Positions 18,095-26,025 of a stretch of 56,476 bases of DNA are shown here, one piece after another. The stretch is from contig CANBWP010000017.1 in assembly GCA_947373185.1 (NCBI GenBank), positions 1 through 56,476 of the forward strand. The letters run 5' to 3'. How positions within the stretch are numbered: position 1 is the stretch's first letter; each line of letters starts with the position of its first letter. The position numbers and the translations under genes are program-made. The DNA comes from Comamonadaceae bacterium. Its GTDB lineage: Bacteria; Pseudomonadota; Gammaproteobacteria; Burkholderiales; Burkholderiaceae_C. The notes under the pieces are model-generated. The model had not been told where the DNA came from and searched no databases. It saw only the letters and a program-made list of their open reading frames with translations.

Positions 18095-20983
18095 TTAGAA
18101 CGGTTGTGTGAACCGTGCAAAGAAGAACTTGTCGATGGGCATGTTGGGGTCCACTGAGGATGAGGATGATGAGCCACCCAAACCGTAGTTGGCATCATAA
18201 ATAATCCGTGGCTTGCCGCCAAAGATGTTGTTCACACCCACCACCAACTGACCTTTGCTGGCTGTTTTGTAGCCAACGCTGATGTCGTTAAACACCATTG
18301 GTTTTTGCTTGATGTAGCCTGTGCCCCAGCTGGCTTCGCCATCAGGGTTGTTACATGCGGGTTCAGTACCAGTCCAGCATTGTGACTTCACAGAACCGTA
18401 GTAACGGGTTGTGAAGGTTGCTGTCCAAGAGTCTTTGGCCCAATCAAGGAAGATGTTGGATTTGAAGCGGAAGGTGTCATATTCACCTGCGTAATCAAAC
18501 CAGCTTGAGTCGGCGCTGCTCTTGATCTTGTAGTTTTTCACGTACGAAGATTGTGAGCGAACGCCAAACTTGCCGTATTCGTTGGCAGGGAATGCATAGT
18601 TCAAGCCAACGTCAATGCCTTCGGTGCTGAGGTTACCCAAGTTGGCGTTGCCGCGCTCGAGGTAGCTCACCATGCCGGTTGCATCGCGGCGGAACTTGTT
18701 ACAGAAAGAGCTCACGCCCTGAACGTAACATTGACCCAAGATGTAGCCAGCACTGACAGCCGTGATGCGGTTGTCAACAGCAATTTTGTAGTAATCCAAA
18801 GTGGCTGTCAGGTTAGGCAGCAAAGAAGGATTGACCACAAAACCAACGGTTTTGGTCAAAGCTGTTTCAGGCTGCAAGTCGGCATTGCCGGCGCCAGCCA
18901 TGAAGGGCACGGTACTTTGACCGCCGCCGGAGGCAACGGGCGTACCAGCTTGGTTCAACTGACGGTAGTTGCTAGGCACACCAGCAGCTGCGCAGCGAGC
19001 TGCAACAGCGGTGTTGTTTCTAGCAGCGCCGCTCACGCTGTCGCAAGGATCGAGGTATGAGTCAAAAGACTGTTGGCCACCACCAAAGGTATCACCCACG
19101 GTAGGTGCGCGGAAGCCTTGCGCGTAAGTACCGCGAATCAACACTTGGCTGTTGGTTTTCCACAAGAAACTGGCTTTGCTGTTGCTTGTAGAACCAAAGT
19201 TGCTGTAGTTGGATGCACGGGACGCCAAGTTGACGCTCAACATGTCAATCAGAGGCTGGTTTTTCAGCAATGGAATGTTGGTTTCAACATAACCTTCAGT
19301 CACGCTGTATTTACCCACTGTGGCGTTACCCGCCAAGTCAGTGGAGTAGCCAGACTGCTCGAATGCACCTGGACGGTCGTAACCACCCACACGGCGCTGT
19401 TCAACACCTGCCGCCACGCCCACTTTGCCTGCTGGCAAAGTCATGACGTCACCCGACACGTCAGCCACAATGCTGGACACGGTGCTGCCGTAGGTGGCCA
19501 AGCCCGTAGACATCACGTAATCCAAAGCAGCTTGAGTCGAGGCTGTTGGGCCGCCCAAGATGTTGAAGGGAACGCAAGAAGCCAAAGACAAGGGAGAGGC
19601 TGAAGTGCCGCACTGCACGACGCCTGAGGCATTCATGAAAGAAGGGCCGAGGGCCTTTTTCAAGTTGACCAGGTTCAAGTTGCCCGTGCTGGTCACGTTG
19701 CCGCTGACGTTGTTGTAGTTGAAGCCGGTGTTCCAGTTCCATGGGTTGCCCAACATGGTGAACTCGCCTTGCAAGCCGCCATCAATGTGCAGGGATTTGC
19801 TGTCATTGACGGTCACACGTGGCACTTCGATGGTGCGACGGTAGAAGAACAAGTCTTGACCCAAACCAGCACCTGCCACTGCGTTGCCGTAGGGGTTGTA
19901 GTAGCTGTTTTTGTCAACGTACACAGGGTAGGCTGATTGTGACAAGCTGTTCAGTGGGTAGCCTGCGATTTGACGCTTAGAGCTGCGATCGCCAAACATG
20001 GCGGTTGCGTAAGCGCGCATGTCAGGAGAAATTTCAGCAGTTGCTTTCGTGAAGAACGATGTCAACTCTGAAGGCATTTGATACATCATTTGACTCGAAG
20101 AGTTAAATGTGTCGCTGTAGGCACCAGCGTATGTGTGATAGTTGAGCGGGTCACGGGCATTGGAGCCTGTTCCATCACCCAGCGCCAAAGCGCTGCTGGT
20201 GTTGTTCACAACTTTGTTAAAGCCAGTTGCAGAACCTGTCGAACTCACCTGGCGGATACGACCCCAAGGACCTGTACCGTAGCCGGCTGTTGACCACTCT
20301 GGACCATAAGAGTAAGCCGTGGTTTGACGGTCTTTGGCCCAAACTGCACCTTGTGTCGTTTTGGTGGCGCCAAACACAATCGAGCCAGCGTCATTGTTGG
20401 CACCCATCGAGAAGCTGTAATCGCCAGTCGATGCATCACCCAATTTGTTCTGACCGCCGTAGACGCTGATGGAAGCGCCTTTCATGTTCTTTTTCAAGAT
20501 GATGTTGACCACACCGGCAATGGCGTCAGAGCCATACACAGCAGACGCGCCATCTTTCAACACTTCGATGCGTTCGATCAAAGCGGAAGGCACAGTGGAC
20601 AAGTCGGTGTAGCCAGCCACGGAAGTGGTCCAGCGTTTGCCATCGACCAACACCAACAGACGTTGAGAACCCAAGTTTCTCAAGTTGATGTACTGACCGC
20701 CTTGTTCGCGGTTAGATGTCAAAGAGGAACCCTTGCTGAAGTCGGGGGTGCCGGCCACAGTCATGGAGTTGATGATGTCGCCCACAGTCACCATGCCAGA
20801 CTTTTGAATTTCTTCTTGAGTCATGGTGATCACGGGTTGTGCAGATTCTTTATCGATCTGACGCAGGCGTGAACCTGTGATTTCAACAGTTTGCATCTGA
20901 GCGGATGCTGTTGTCATGGACAGTGCCAGTGAGGCACCGATCATGACGAGCACGCCAGAGGCAACGTTCGTCTTTTTAAACAT
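18095..20983 (-). CDS. TonB-dependent outer-membrane receptor
   Basis: Outer-membrane gated channel of 962 residues. The ATG at 20983 has AGGAG at good spacing; the frame runs 15 codons further upstream without a better start. Signal peptide about 1-28 (ending SMTTASAQ), then VEITGSRL at the start of the plug, the plug domain (about 40-170, with LRNLGSQRLLVLVDGKRW and ALIERIEVLKDGASAVYGSDAIAGVVNI, here given in pieces), and a beta-barrel ending in aromatic FTQPF. Four short-range cysteine pairs occur in predicted extracellular loops. The long barrel suggests a larger organic ligand, such as peptides or oligomers, rather than a simple siderophore; that is inference. Confidence 0.93.
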   Translation of the reverse strand: MFKKTNVASGVLVMIGASLALSMTTASAQMQTVEITGSRLRQIDKESAQPVITMTQEEIQKSGMVTVGDIINSMTVAGTPDFSKGSSLTSNREQGGQYINLRNLGSQRLLVLVDGKRWTTSVAGYTDLSTVPSALIERIEVLKDGASAVYGSDAIAGVVNIILKKNMKGASISVYGGQNKLGDASTGDYSFSMGANNDAGSIVFGATKTTQGAVWAKDRQTTAYSYGPEWSTAGYGTGPWGRIRQVSSTGSATGFNKVVNNTSSALALGDGTGSNARDPLNYHTYAGAYSDTFNSSSQMMYQMPSELTSFFTKATAEISPDMRAYATAMFGDRSSKRQIAGYPLNSLSQSAYPVYVDKNSYYNPYGNAVAGAGLGQDLFFYRRTIEVPRVTVNDSKSLHIDGGLQGEFTMLGNPWNWNTGFNYNNVSGNVTSTGNLNLVNLKKALGPSFMNASGVVQCGTSASPLSLASCVPFNILGGPTASTQAALDYVMSTGLATYGSTVSSIVADVSGDVMTLPAGKVGVAAGVEQRRVGGYDRPGAFEQSGYSTDLAGNATVGKYSVTEGYVETNIPLLKNQPLIDMLSVNLASRASNYSNFGSTSNSKASFLWKTNSQVLIRGTYAQGFRAPTVGDTFGGGQQSFDSYLDPCDSVSGAARNNTAVAARCAAAGVPSNYRQLNQAGTPVASGGGQSTVPFMAGAGNADLQPETALTKTVGFVVNPSLLPNLTATLDYYKIAVDNRITAVSAGYILGQCYVQGVSSFCNKFRRDATGMVSYLERGNANLGNLSTEGIDVGLNYAFPANEYGKFGVRSQSSYVKNYKIKSSADSSWFDYAGEYDTFRFKSNIFLDWAKDSWTATFTTRYYGSVKSQCWTGTEPACNNPDGEASWGTGYIKQKPMVFNDISVGYKTASKGQLVVGVNNIFGGKPRIIYDANYGLGGSSSSSSVDPNMPIDKFFFARFTQPF

Positions 20984-21330
20984 TGATACTCCTTTAATTT
21001 CAAAGAACACGGTTTTTTCGAAGCACACTCTGTAAAGTAATGTGACAACCTTGTGAATTTTCTACGTTGGCTGACACTTCGCAAGTCAGGTTTTTGAGAT
21101 AGTTAATTCCAACTGTGTTGAATAACTTTCACAGCTCATAACTAGTATTTAAATTTTTTCTAAAAATAGAACTAAAAAACTAAATTTAATAAAAAGTACT
21201 TGTGAAATTAATTGCATACCTTGTTGCGCAGTGTTGGAAATTTCCAACAGTCATAAACTTATAACGCGCAAGACTTAAGCCCTCACCACTTCGGCTAAAG
21301 TTGCGCATCTTTGTGACCCTGTCTTCTCAA
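20984..21330. other. Divergent regulatory region between the receptor and ABC operon
   Basis: A 347-base AT-rich region without genes that must hold both divergent promoters. It contains a perfect 18-bp palindrome (21232-21249, listed separately), an imperfect inverted repeat CTGACACTTCGCAAGTCAG at 21071-21089, and TATAAC at 21260-21265 as a possible plus-strand -10 box. Long A/T tracts lie at 21146-21195. I found no RNA gene or convincing Fur box. Confidence 0.5.
21232..21249. promoter_or_regulatory. Perfect 18-bp palindrome, candidate operator
   Basis: TGTTGGAAATTTCCAACA is a perfect inverted repeat with no spacer. It lies 82 bases before the likely start of the ABC binding lipoprotein and about 10 bases ahead of TATAAC at 21260-21265, so a bound protein would cover the -35 region. 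No T run follows, so it is not a terminator. The regulator is unknown. Confidence 0.55.
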
Positions 21331-23586
21331 ATGTTTTCACCCCAAAATGGACTGAAAAACTTCAGTCGCCTCTGGCTTGTTTTGCTGGCCAGTTCTGCGT
21401 TGCTTGGCTGCAACGGTGTCTCCAACGAGCCTGTCCCGAAAGCCCTCTTGGCTGAAAACGTGCTGTTGAGCTCTTACCAAGAGTCTCCCAAGTACTTGGA
21501 CTCCACGTCTTCCTACAGCAACAACGAGGCGCCCTGGACCTATGCGGTCTATGAGCCGCCCCTCAAATACCACTATTTGAAGCGCCCTTATGAATTGGTG
21601 CCGCGCACATTGACCGACATGCCGACGGTCAAGTTTCTCAGCAAGGAGGGGCGTGAATTGCCTGTTCAAACACCTGCTGACCAAATTGCAGAAAGTGTCT
21701 TTGAACTCAAGATTCAGCCGGGCATCTTGTATCAACCGCACCCCGCTTTTGCCAAAACCGCTGATGGCAAACACCGCTATTTAGATCTCAAAGAATCTGA
21801 CATCGAAGGCAAGCGTCGCCCCTATGACTTTGAGCACATGGGCTCCCGTGAGTTGGTTGCAGACGACTATGCCTACGCCATCAAACGCTTGGCAACGCCA
21901 CGCATCAAATCCCCATCTTTTGGCTTTTTGTCCGAGAAGATCGTGGGCCTGGCTGAATACGGCAAAAACATCAAAGCATTCAATGAAAAGTTGAAGCAGG
22001 GCAAGTCTGCGCGGGAAGTGGGGCCGCTGGGTCATTTGCCGTGGCTTGATTTTCGTGCGCATGCATTACCTGGCGTTGAAGTGGTCGATGCGCATACCTT
22101 GAAAATTCGGGTGGTCGGGAAATATCCGCAGTTCAAATACTGGTTGGCCATGACCTTCTTCGCGCCGATTCCGTGGGAAGTCGATGCGTTTTATGCGCAA
22201 AACGGCATGTCTCGTCGCAATTTGAATCCGGACACATGGCCCGTCGGTACCGGCCCTTACATGTTGACGGAATACATTCCCAACTCCCGCATGGAGTTGG
22301 TGCGCAACCCCAATTACCGCGGTGTGCCTTATCCCTGTGAGGGCGAGCCTGGCGACAAAGAAAAAGGATTGTTGAACGATTGCGGCAAGCCAACGCCTTT
22401 CGTTGACAAAGTCGTTTCTGTGATTGAAAAAGAAGCCACGTCGGTGGCCACCAAGTTCATTCAGGGTTACTACGACATACCGCAATTAGAGCGTGGAGAA
22501 CCTGGCATTGGTTACCAAGTGTCGATTCAGGACGGCACTGGTCGCGCCAAAGAATTGTTGGAAAGAAAAATTCAATTGCCCAGCACCATTCAAGTGGGCT
22601 TCTGGCATTTTGGTTTCAATTGGTTAGACCCCGTGGTGGGTTTGGGTAAAACCCCCGAAGACCGCGTGCGCAATAAGAAACTTCGGCAAGCTTTGGCCAT
22701 CGCATTCGACTTCGAAGAGTATGTCTCCATCTTTGAAGACGACCGCGCCAAGGTGAATCACAGCGTGATTGTCCCCGGTTTGTTTGGCAACAATTTGTCT
22801 CAGCCTAATCCTGTGATCTACGACAAATTGCCAGATGGCAAATTCAAACGCAAGTCCATTGAAGTGGCCAAAAAGCTGATGGCAGAAGCCGGCTACCCCG
22901 ATGGTCGCGACGCCAAAACGGGTCAACCACTGGTCTTGAATTACGACACACAAGGTGTGGGGCCGGGCTACAAGGCGCGCCTTGATTGGGTGGCCAAGCA
23001 GTTTGCCAAACTCAACGTTCAAGTTGAGATTCGAAATACCGACTACAACCGCTTCCAAGACAAAATGCGCAAGGGTTCGGCACAGTTCTTTTTCTGGGGG
23101 TGGTTGGCAGACTACCCGGATCCAGAAAACTTCCTGTTCTTACTTTACGGGCCCAATTCAAAAGCCAAATTTGATGGCGAGAACTCCAGCAACTATGCCA
23201 ATCCGGAGTTCGATCAGTTGTTTGATCGCATGAAGGACTTGGAAGACACGCCAGAGCGTGCGGCCATGATCGGACGCATGATTGACATCATGCAAGAAGA
23301 CTTGCCCATGCTTTATGGCTGGTCAGAAGAGTTTGGTGGGGCCTATCACCAATGGGTTGGCAATGGCAAACCCTCCAACATCATTCGCGACACCTTGCCG
23401 TATTTGCGCATCGACGCAGAGCTGCGCACCCGCAAAATCAAAGAGTGGAACCAAGCCATTTGGTGGCCCCTGGCGATCTTGCCTTTGCTCTTGTTGGCTG
23501 TGGCATGGCCCGCTTGGCAAGCATGGCGCAGGCGCCAATCACAACGAGCTGTTCAGCCTAGCGCGCAATCAAATAGGGGACTGTGA
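21331..23586 (+). CDS. ABC substrate-binding lipoprotein, peptide type, with C-terminal membrane helix
   Basis: Binding protein of the DppA/OppA class, 751 residues from the ATG at 21331 (TTG 21301 and GTG 21313 are open alternatives; no clear ribosome binding site). The signal ends in a lipobox LLGC at residues 24-27. The chain is long for the family and ends with a hydrophobic segment (about 709-731, WWPLAILPLLLLAVAWPAW) followed by RRR, so the C-terminus looks anchored in the inner membrane as well. It is the first gene of the second peptide-type importer operon, and its stop overlaps the next start (TGATG). The ligand is probably a peptide, but this is not certain. Confidence 0.88.
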   Translation: MFSPQNGLKNFSRLWLVLLASSALLGCNGVSNEPVPKALLAENVLLSSYQESPKYLDSTSSYSNNEAPWTYAVYEPPLKYHYLKRPYELVPRTLTDMPTVKFLSKEGRELPVQTPADQIAESVFELKIQPGILYQPHPAFAKTADGKHRYLDLKESDIEGKRRPYDFEHMGSRELVADDYAYAIKRLATPRIKSPSFGFLSEKIVGLAEYGKNIKAFNEKLKQGKSAREVGPLGHLPWLDFRAHALPGVEVVDAHTLKIRVVGKYPQFKYWLAMTFFAPIPWEVDAFYAQNGMSRRNLNPDTWPVGTGPYMLTEYIPNSRMELVRNPNYRGVPYPCEGEPGDKEKGLLNDCGKPTPFVDKVVSVIEKEATSVATKFIQGYYDIPQLERGEPGIGYQVSIQDGTGRAKELLERKIQLPSTIQVGFWHFGFNWLDPVVGLGKTPEDRVRNKKLRQALAIAFDFEEYVSIFEDDRAKVNHSVIVPGLFGNNLSQPNPVIYDKLPDGKFKRKSIEVAKKLMAEAGYPDGRDAKTGQPLVLNYDTQGVGPGYKARLDWVAKQFAKLNVQVEIRNTDYNRFQDKMRKGSAQFFFWGWLADYPDPENFLFLLYGPNSKAKFDGENSSNYANPEFDQLFDRMKDLEDTPERAAMIGRMIDIMQEDLPMLYGWSEEFGGAYHQWVGNGKPSNIIRDTLPYLRIDAELRTRKIKEWNQAIWWPLAILPLLLLAVAWPAWQAWRRRQSQRAVQPSAQSNRGL

Positions 23587-24563
23587 TGTTCAGATTTTTA
23601 ACGCGTAAATTAGCCTATGGCTTTGCCATTCTGATCGGCATCAATTTGCTGACCTTCGTGCTGTTCTTCAAAGTGAACACGCCCGACGACATGGCCCGCA
23701 TGCAATTGGGGGGTAAGCGTGTGACCCCTGATGCCATCGAAAAGTGGAAAGCAGAACGTGGCTACGACCGACCTTTGTTTTTCAACGACAAAGAGCAGGG
23801 CGCTGCACAACTGACCAACACTTTGTTTTTGGACAGTTCGCTCAGAATGTTTGCGTTTGATTTTGGACGTGCTGACAGCGGACGCGATATTGCTTCAGAA
23901 ATTGTGCGGCGCGCAGGACCCTCTGTCGCACTCGCCTTGCCAACCTTTGTGGTGGGTTTGGGCATCTCTGTGGTGTTGGCGCTGGGCTTGGCATTTTTCC
24001 GGGGTACCTATTTGGACTTTTGGGGCACGGTGTTGTGCGTCGTCTTCATGTCCATCTCATCTTTGTTTTTCATTGTGATTGGCCAATTCTTGTTCTCTCG
24101 GGTGCTGCAGCTGATGCCCGTGTCCGGCTTTGCGCCTGGCCTTGATGCATGGCGCTTTTTGGTCTTGCCCATCGGCGTGGGTATCTTGGCGCGATTGGGC
24201 GGCGAAGTGCGTTTCAATCGCACTTTGTTCATGGAAGAAATTGGCAAAGACTATGTGCGCACAGCCCGCTCCAAGGGCTTGTCCGAAGCCCGTGTGCTGC
24301 TCAGCCACGTGCTTCGCAATGCACTCATTCCCATTTTGAGCGCTTCGGTGGCCGTCATTCCTTTGTTGTTCATGGGCAGCTTGATCACTGAATCCTTTTT
24401 TGCCATTCCAGGATTGGGCAGCTATTTGATTGAAGCCATTTCGGGGCAGGACTTTGCGATTGTCCGCGCCATGGTGTTCATTGGCTCTTTCCTCTACATC
24501 CTGGGTTTGATTTTGACCGACATCAGCTACACCTTGGCTGATCCACGCATTCGTTTGCAGTAA
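23586..24563 (+). CDS. ABC transporter permease, OppB/YejB type
   Basis: Inner-membrane permease of 325 residues. The ATG at 23586 overlaps the upstream stop by one base (TGATG), indicating translational coupling. It has the OppB-type N-terminal helix (LTRKLAYGFAILIGINLLTFVLFF) and the EAA loop DYVRTARSKGLSEARVLLSHVLRNALIPI. It should pair with the split permease downstream. Confidence 0.93.
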   Translation: MFRFLTRKLAYGFAILIGINLLTFVLFFKVNTPDDMARMQLGGKRVTPDAIEKWKAERGYDRPLFFNDKEQGAAQLTNTLFLDSSLRMFAFDFGRADSGRDIASEIVRRAGPSVALALPTFVVGLGISVVLALGLAFFRGTYLDFWGTVLCVVFMSISSLFFIVIGQFLFSRVLQLMPVSGFAPGLDAWRFLVLPIGVGILARLGGEVRFNRTLFMEEIGKDYVRTARSKGLSEARVLLSHVLRNALIPILSASVAVIPLLFMGSLITESFFAIPGLGSYLIEAISGQDFAIVRAMVFIGSFLYILGLILTDISYTLADPRIRLQ

Positions 24564-24570
24564 GCGCACC

Positions 24571-24885
24571 ATGCAACCTGTATTTCTCTTAACCGATTTA
24601 TTTGTTTACGCCATTTTGCTGTTTGTACTTTGGTACATGTGGCACATGCGATCCGACCGCAATTTGCGCGCCAACTGGCGTTTGGCCATGCGTCGCCCTG
24701 TGGCCATGGTCAGCAGCATGGTCTTGGCCTTTTTCTTGGTGGTGGCACTGACAGACTCTGTTCACTACCGAGAGGCTTTGCCTGCCACTGCTGGTCAAAG
24801 CGTTCAATATGCCTCCGAAGCCAACTCCTTGCTCGACAAAGTCCTGCAACCCTTGGCCAGTGCCAGAGAGCGCAGCTATTCTTAA
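24571..24885 (+). CDS. N-terminal piece of the split permease (two membrane helices)
   Basis: 104 residues from the ATG at 24571, 7 bases after the previous gene. Helix 1 is at about residues 6-26 (LLTDLFVYAILLFVLWYMWHM) and helix 2 at about 45-65 (VAMVSSMVLAFFLVVALTDS), followed by a periplasmic stretch that ends at the TAA. These helices lie outside the conserved OppC fold and are probably accessory. Confidence 0.6.
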   Translation: MQPVFLLTDLFVYAILLFVLWYMWHMRSDRNLRANWRLAMRRPVAMVSSMVLAFFLVVALTDSVHYREALPATAGQSVQYASEANSLLDKVLQPLASARERSYS

Positions 24886-24888
24886 CCT

Positions 24889-26025
24889 TTGGCTGCGGTG
24901 GCATTCAGAAAAGAAACCTTTGAGCGGGATGGCGCCCCTGTGCGTGATTACCCCCGACTTCGTTTTGGTGGCAAACATCTGTCGGATCCTGCGAAGGATT
25001 TGTCTGATGACGTGTCACGCAAAAGCTGGACCGCGGTCGGTGTGGCCGTCGGCATCATTGTGATCACTCTCTTGGCCGGTTTGGGCTGGGGGTCGATGTC
25101 AACGGGGCAAGCGCTCCATGTTGTGTGGGTTCGTTTCAAACGGGGTCACACCGAGTGGCCTTGGCGCTCGATGGCCATCACGTTTTCGCTCATGGTTTTG
25201 AGCATCACCTGGGTGCTGATGCTGTCGCAGGGCTATCACGTGTTTGGCACAGATCGCACCGGTAACTCGGTCTTGGTGTTTGCACTGAAGAGTGTGCGCA
25301 CAGCGCTGGTGATTGGTGGTTTGACCACGCTGGTGGTCTTGCCCCTGGCCTTGTTGTTGGGTGTGACTGCGGGCTACTTGCGCGGCTGGGTCGATGAGGC
25401 CATTCAATACCTCTACACACTTCTGGCATCGATTCCTGATGTGTTGCTGATTGCCGCATCGGTCCTGCTGTTGCAGGTCTTCATTGACAAAAACCAAGGC
25501 GTCTTTGAGACGGCTCTGGAGCGTGCCGATGCACGTCTGTTTTTCTTGTGCCTGATTTTGGGCATCACCTCATTCACCGGTTTGTGCCGCTTGGTGCGCG
25601 GTGAAACCTTGAAGTTGCGTGAGTTGGAGTACATCCAATCGGCGCGGGCATTTGGCGTCTCAACCCCCCGCGTTTTGTGGCGTCACATCGTGCCCAATTT
25701 GATGCACTTGGTGTTGATCAATACCGTCATGCAATTCTCCAGCTTTGTGTTGGCTGAAGCTGTTTTGTCTTACGTCGGTGTTGGCGTGGATCCCAAAACG
25801 GCCAGCTTTGGCGTGATGATCAACACGGCACGTGCCGAGCTGGCTGCAACGCCCTTGGTCTGGTGGACCTTGGCAACCGCTTTTGGCTTCATGTTCCTGA
25901 TTGTGCTCAGTGCCAACTTGTTGGCCGATGCCGTGCGCGATGCATTTGACCCGCGCACACGACTTCGAAGTGCCACGCCTGTGGCTGCCAATTCACAAGC
26001 CAGTGCCGAAGAGGTGGCCGCATGA
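24889..26025 (+). CDS. C-terminal piece of the split permease (OppC-like core)
   Basis: Same reading frame as the N-terminal piece, one codon (CCT) after the TAA. The first possible start is TTG 24889, then GTG 24898; neither has a ribosome binding site, so translation would need reinitiation or readthrough. The piece holds a helix at about 50-70, the helix matching OppC helix 1, the core entry FGTDRTGNSVLVFALKSVR and the EAA loop (ELEYIQSARAFGVSTPRVLW). It therefore keeps the parts known to be needed for transport. Up to 378 residues. Confidence 0.65.
   Translation: MAAVAFRKETFERDGAPVRDYPRLRFGGKHLSDPAKDLSDDVSRKSWTAVGVAVGIIVITLLAGLGWGSMSTGQALHVVWVRFKRGHTEWPWRSMAITFSLMVLSITWVLMLSQGYHVFGTDRTGNSVLVFALKSVRTALVIGGLTTLVVLPLALLLGVTAGYLRGWVDEAIQYLYTLLASIPDVLLIAASVLLLQVFIDKNQGVFETALERADARLFFLCLILGITSFTGLCRLVRGETLKLRELEYIQSARAFGVSTPRVLWRHIVPNLMHLVLINTVMQFSSFVLAEAVLSYVGVGVDPKTASFGVMINTARAELAATPLVWWTLATAFGFMFLIVLSANLLADAVRDAFDPRTRLRSATPVAANSQASAEEVAA

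Larger units (their letters stand above)
24571..26025 (+). pseudogene. ABC permease, OppC/YejE type, interrupted by an in-frame TAA
   Basis: Without the TAA at 24883-24885 this would be one 484-codon frame, closely packed between the OppB-type permease and the double ATPase, whose ATG overlaps its stop (ATGA). Codons around the break read Arg-Ser-Tyr-Ser-stop-Pro-Leu-Ala-Ala with no frame change, so a single substitution such as TCA to TAA explains it. Upstream are two accessory helices; downstream is a complete-looking OppC-like core. The rest of the operon is intact. It could be a true nonsense mutation, a tolerated split gene, or a sequencing or assembly error. Confidence 0.8.

Noticed and set aside
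24883..24885. Programmed readthrough or recoding at the TAA
   Set aside because: No selenocysteine/pyrrolysine context applies to TAA, and no stimulatory structure was seen. Nonsense mutation, tolerated split or sequence error are simpler.
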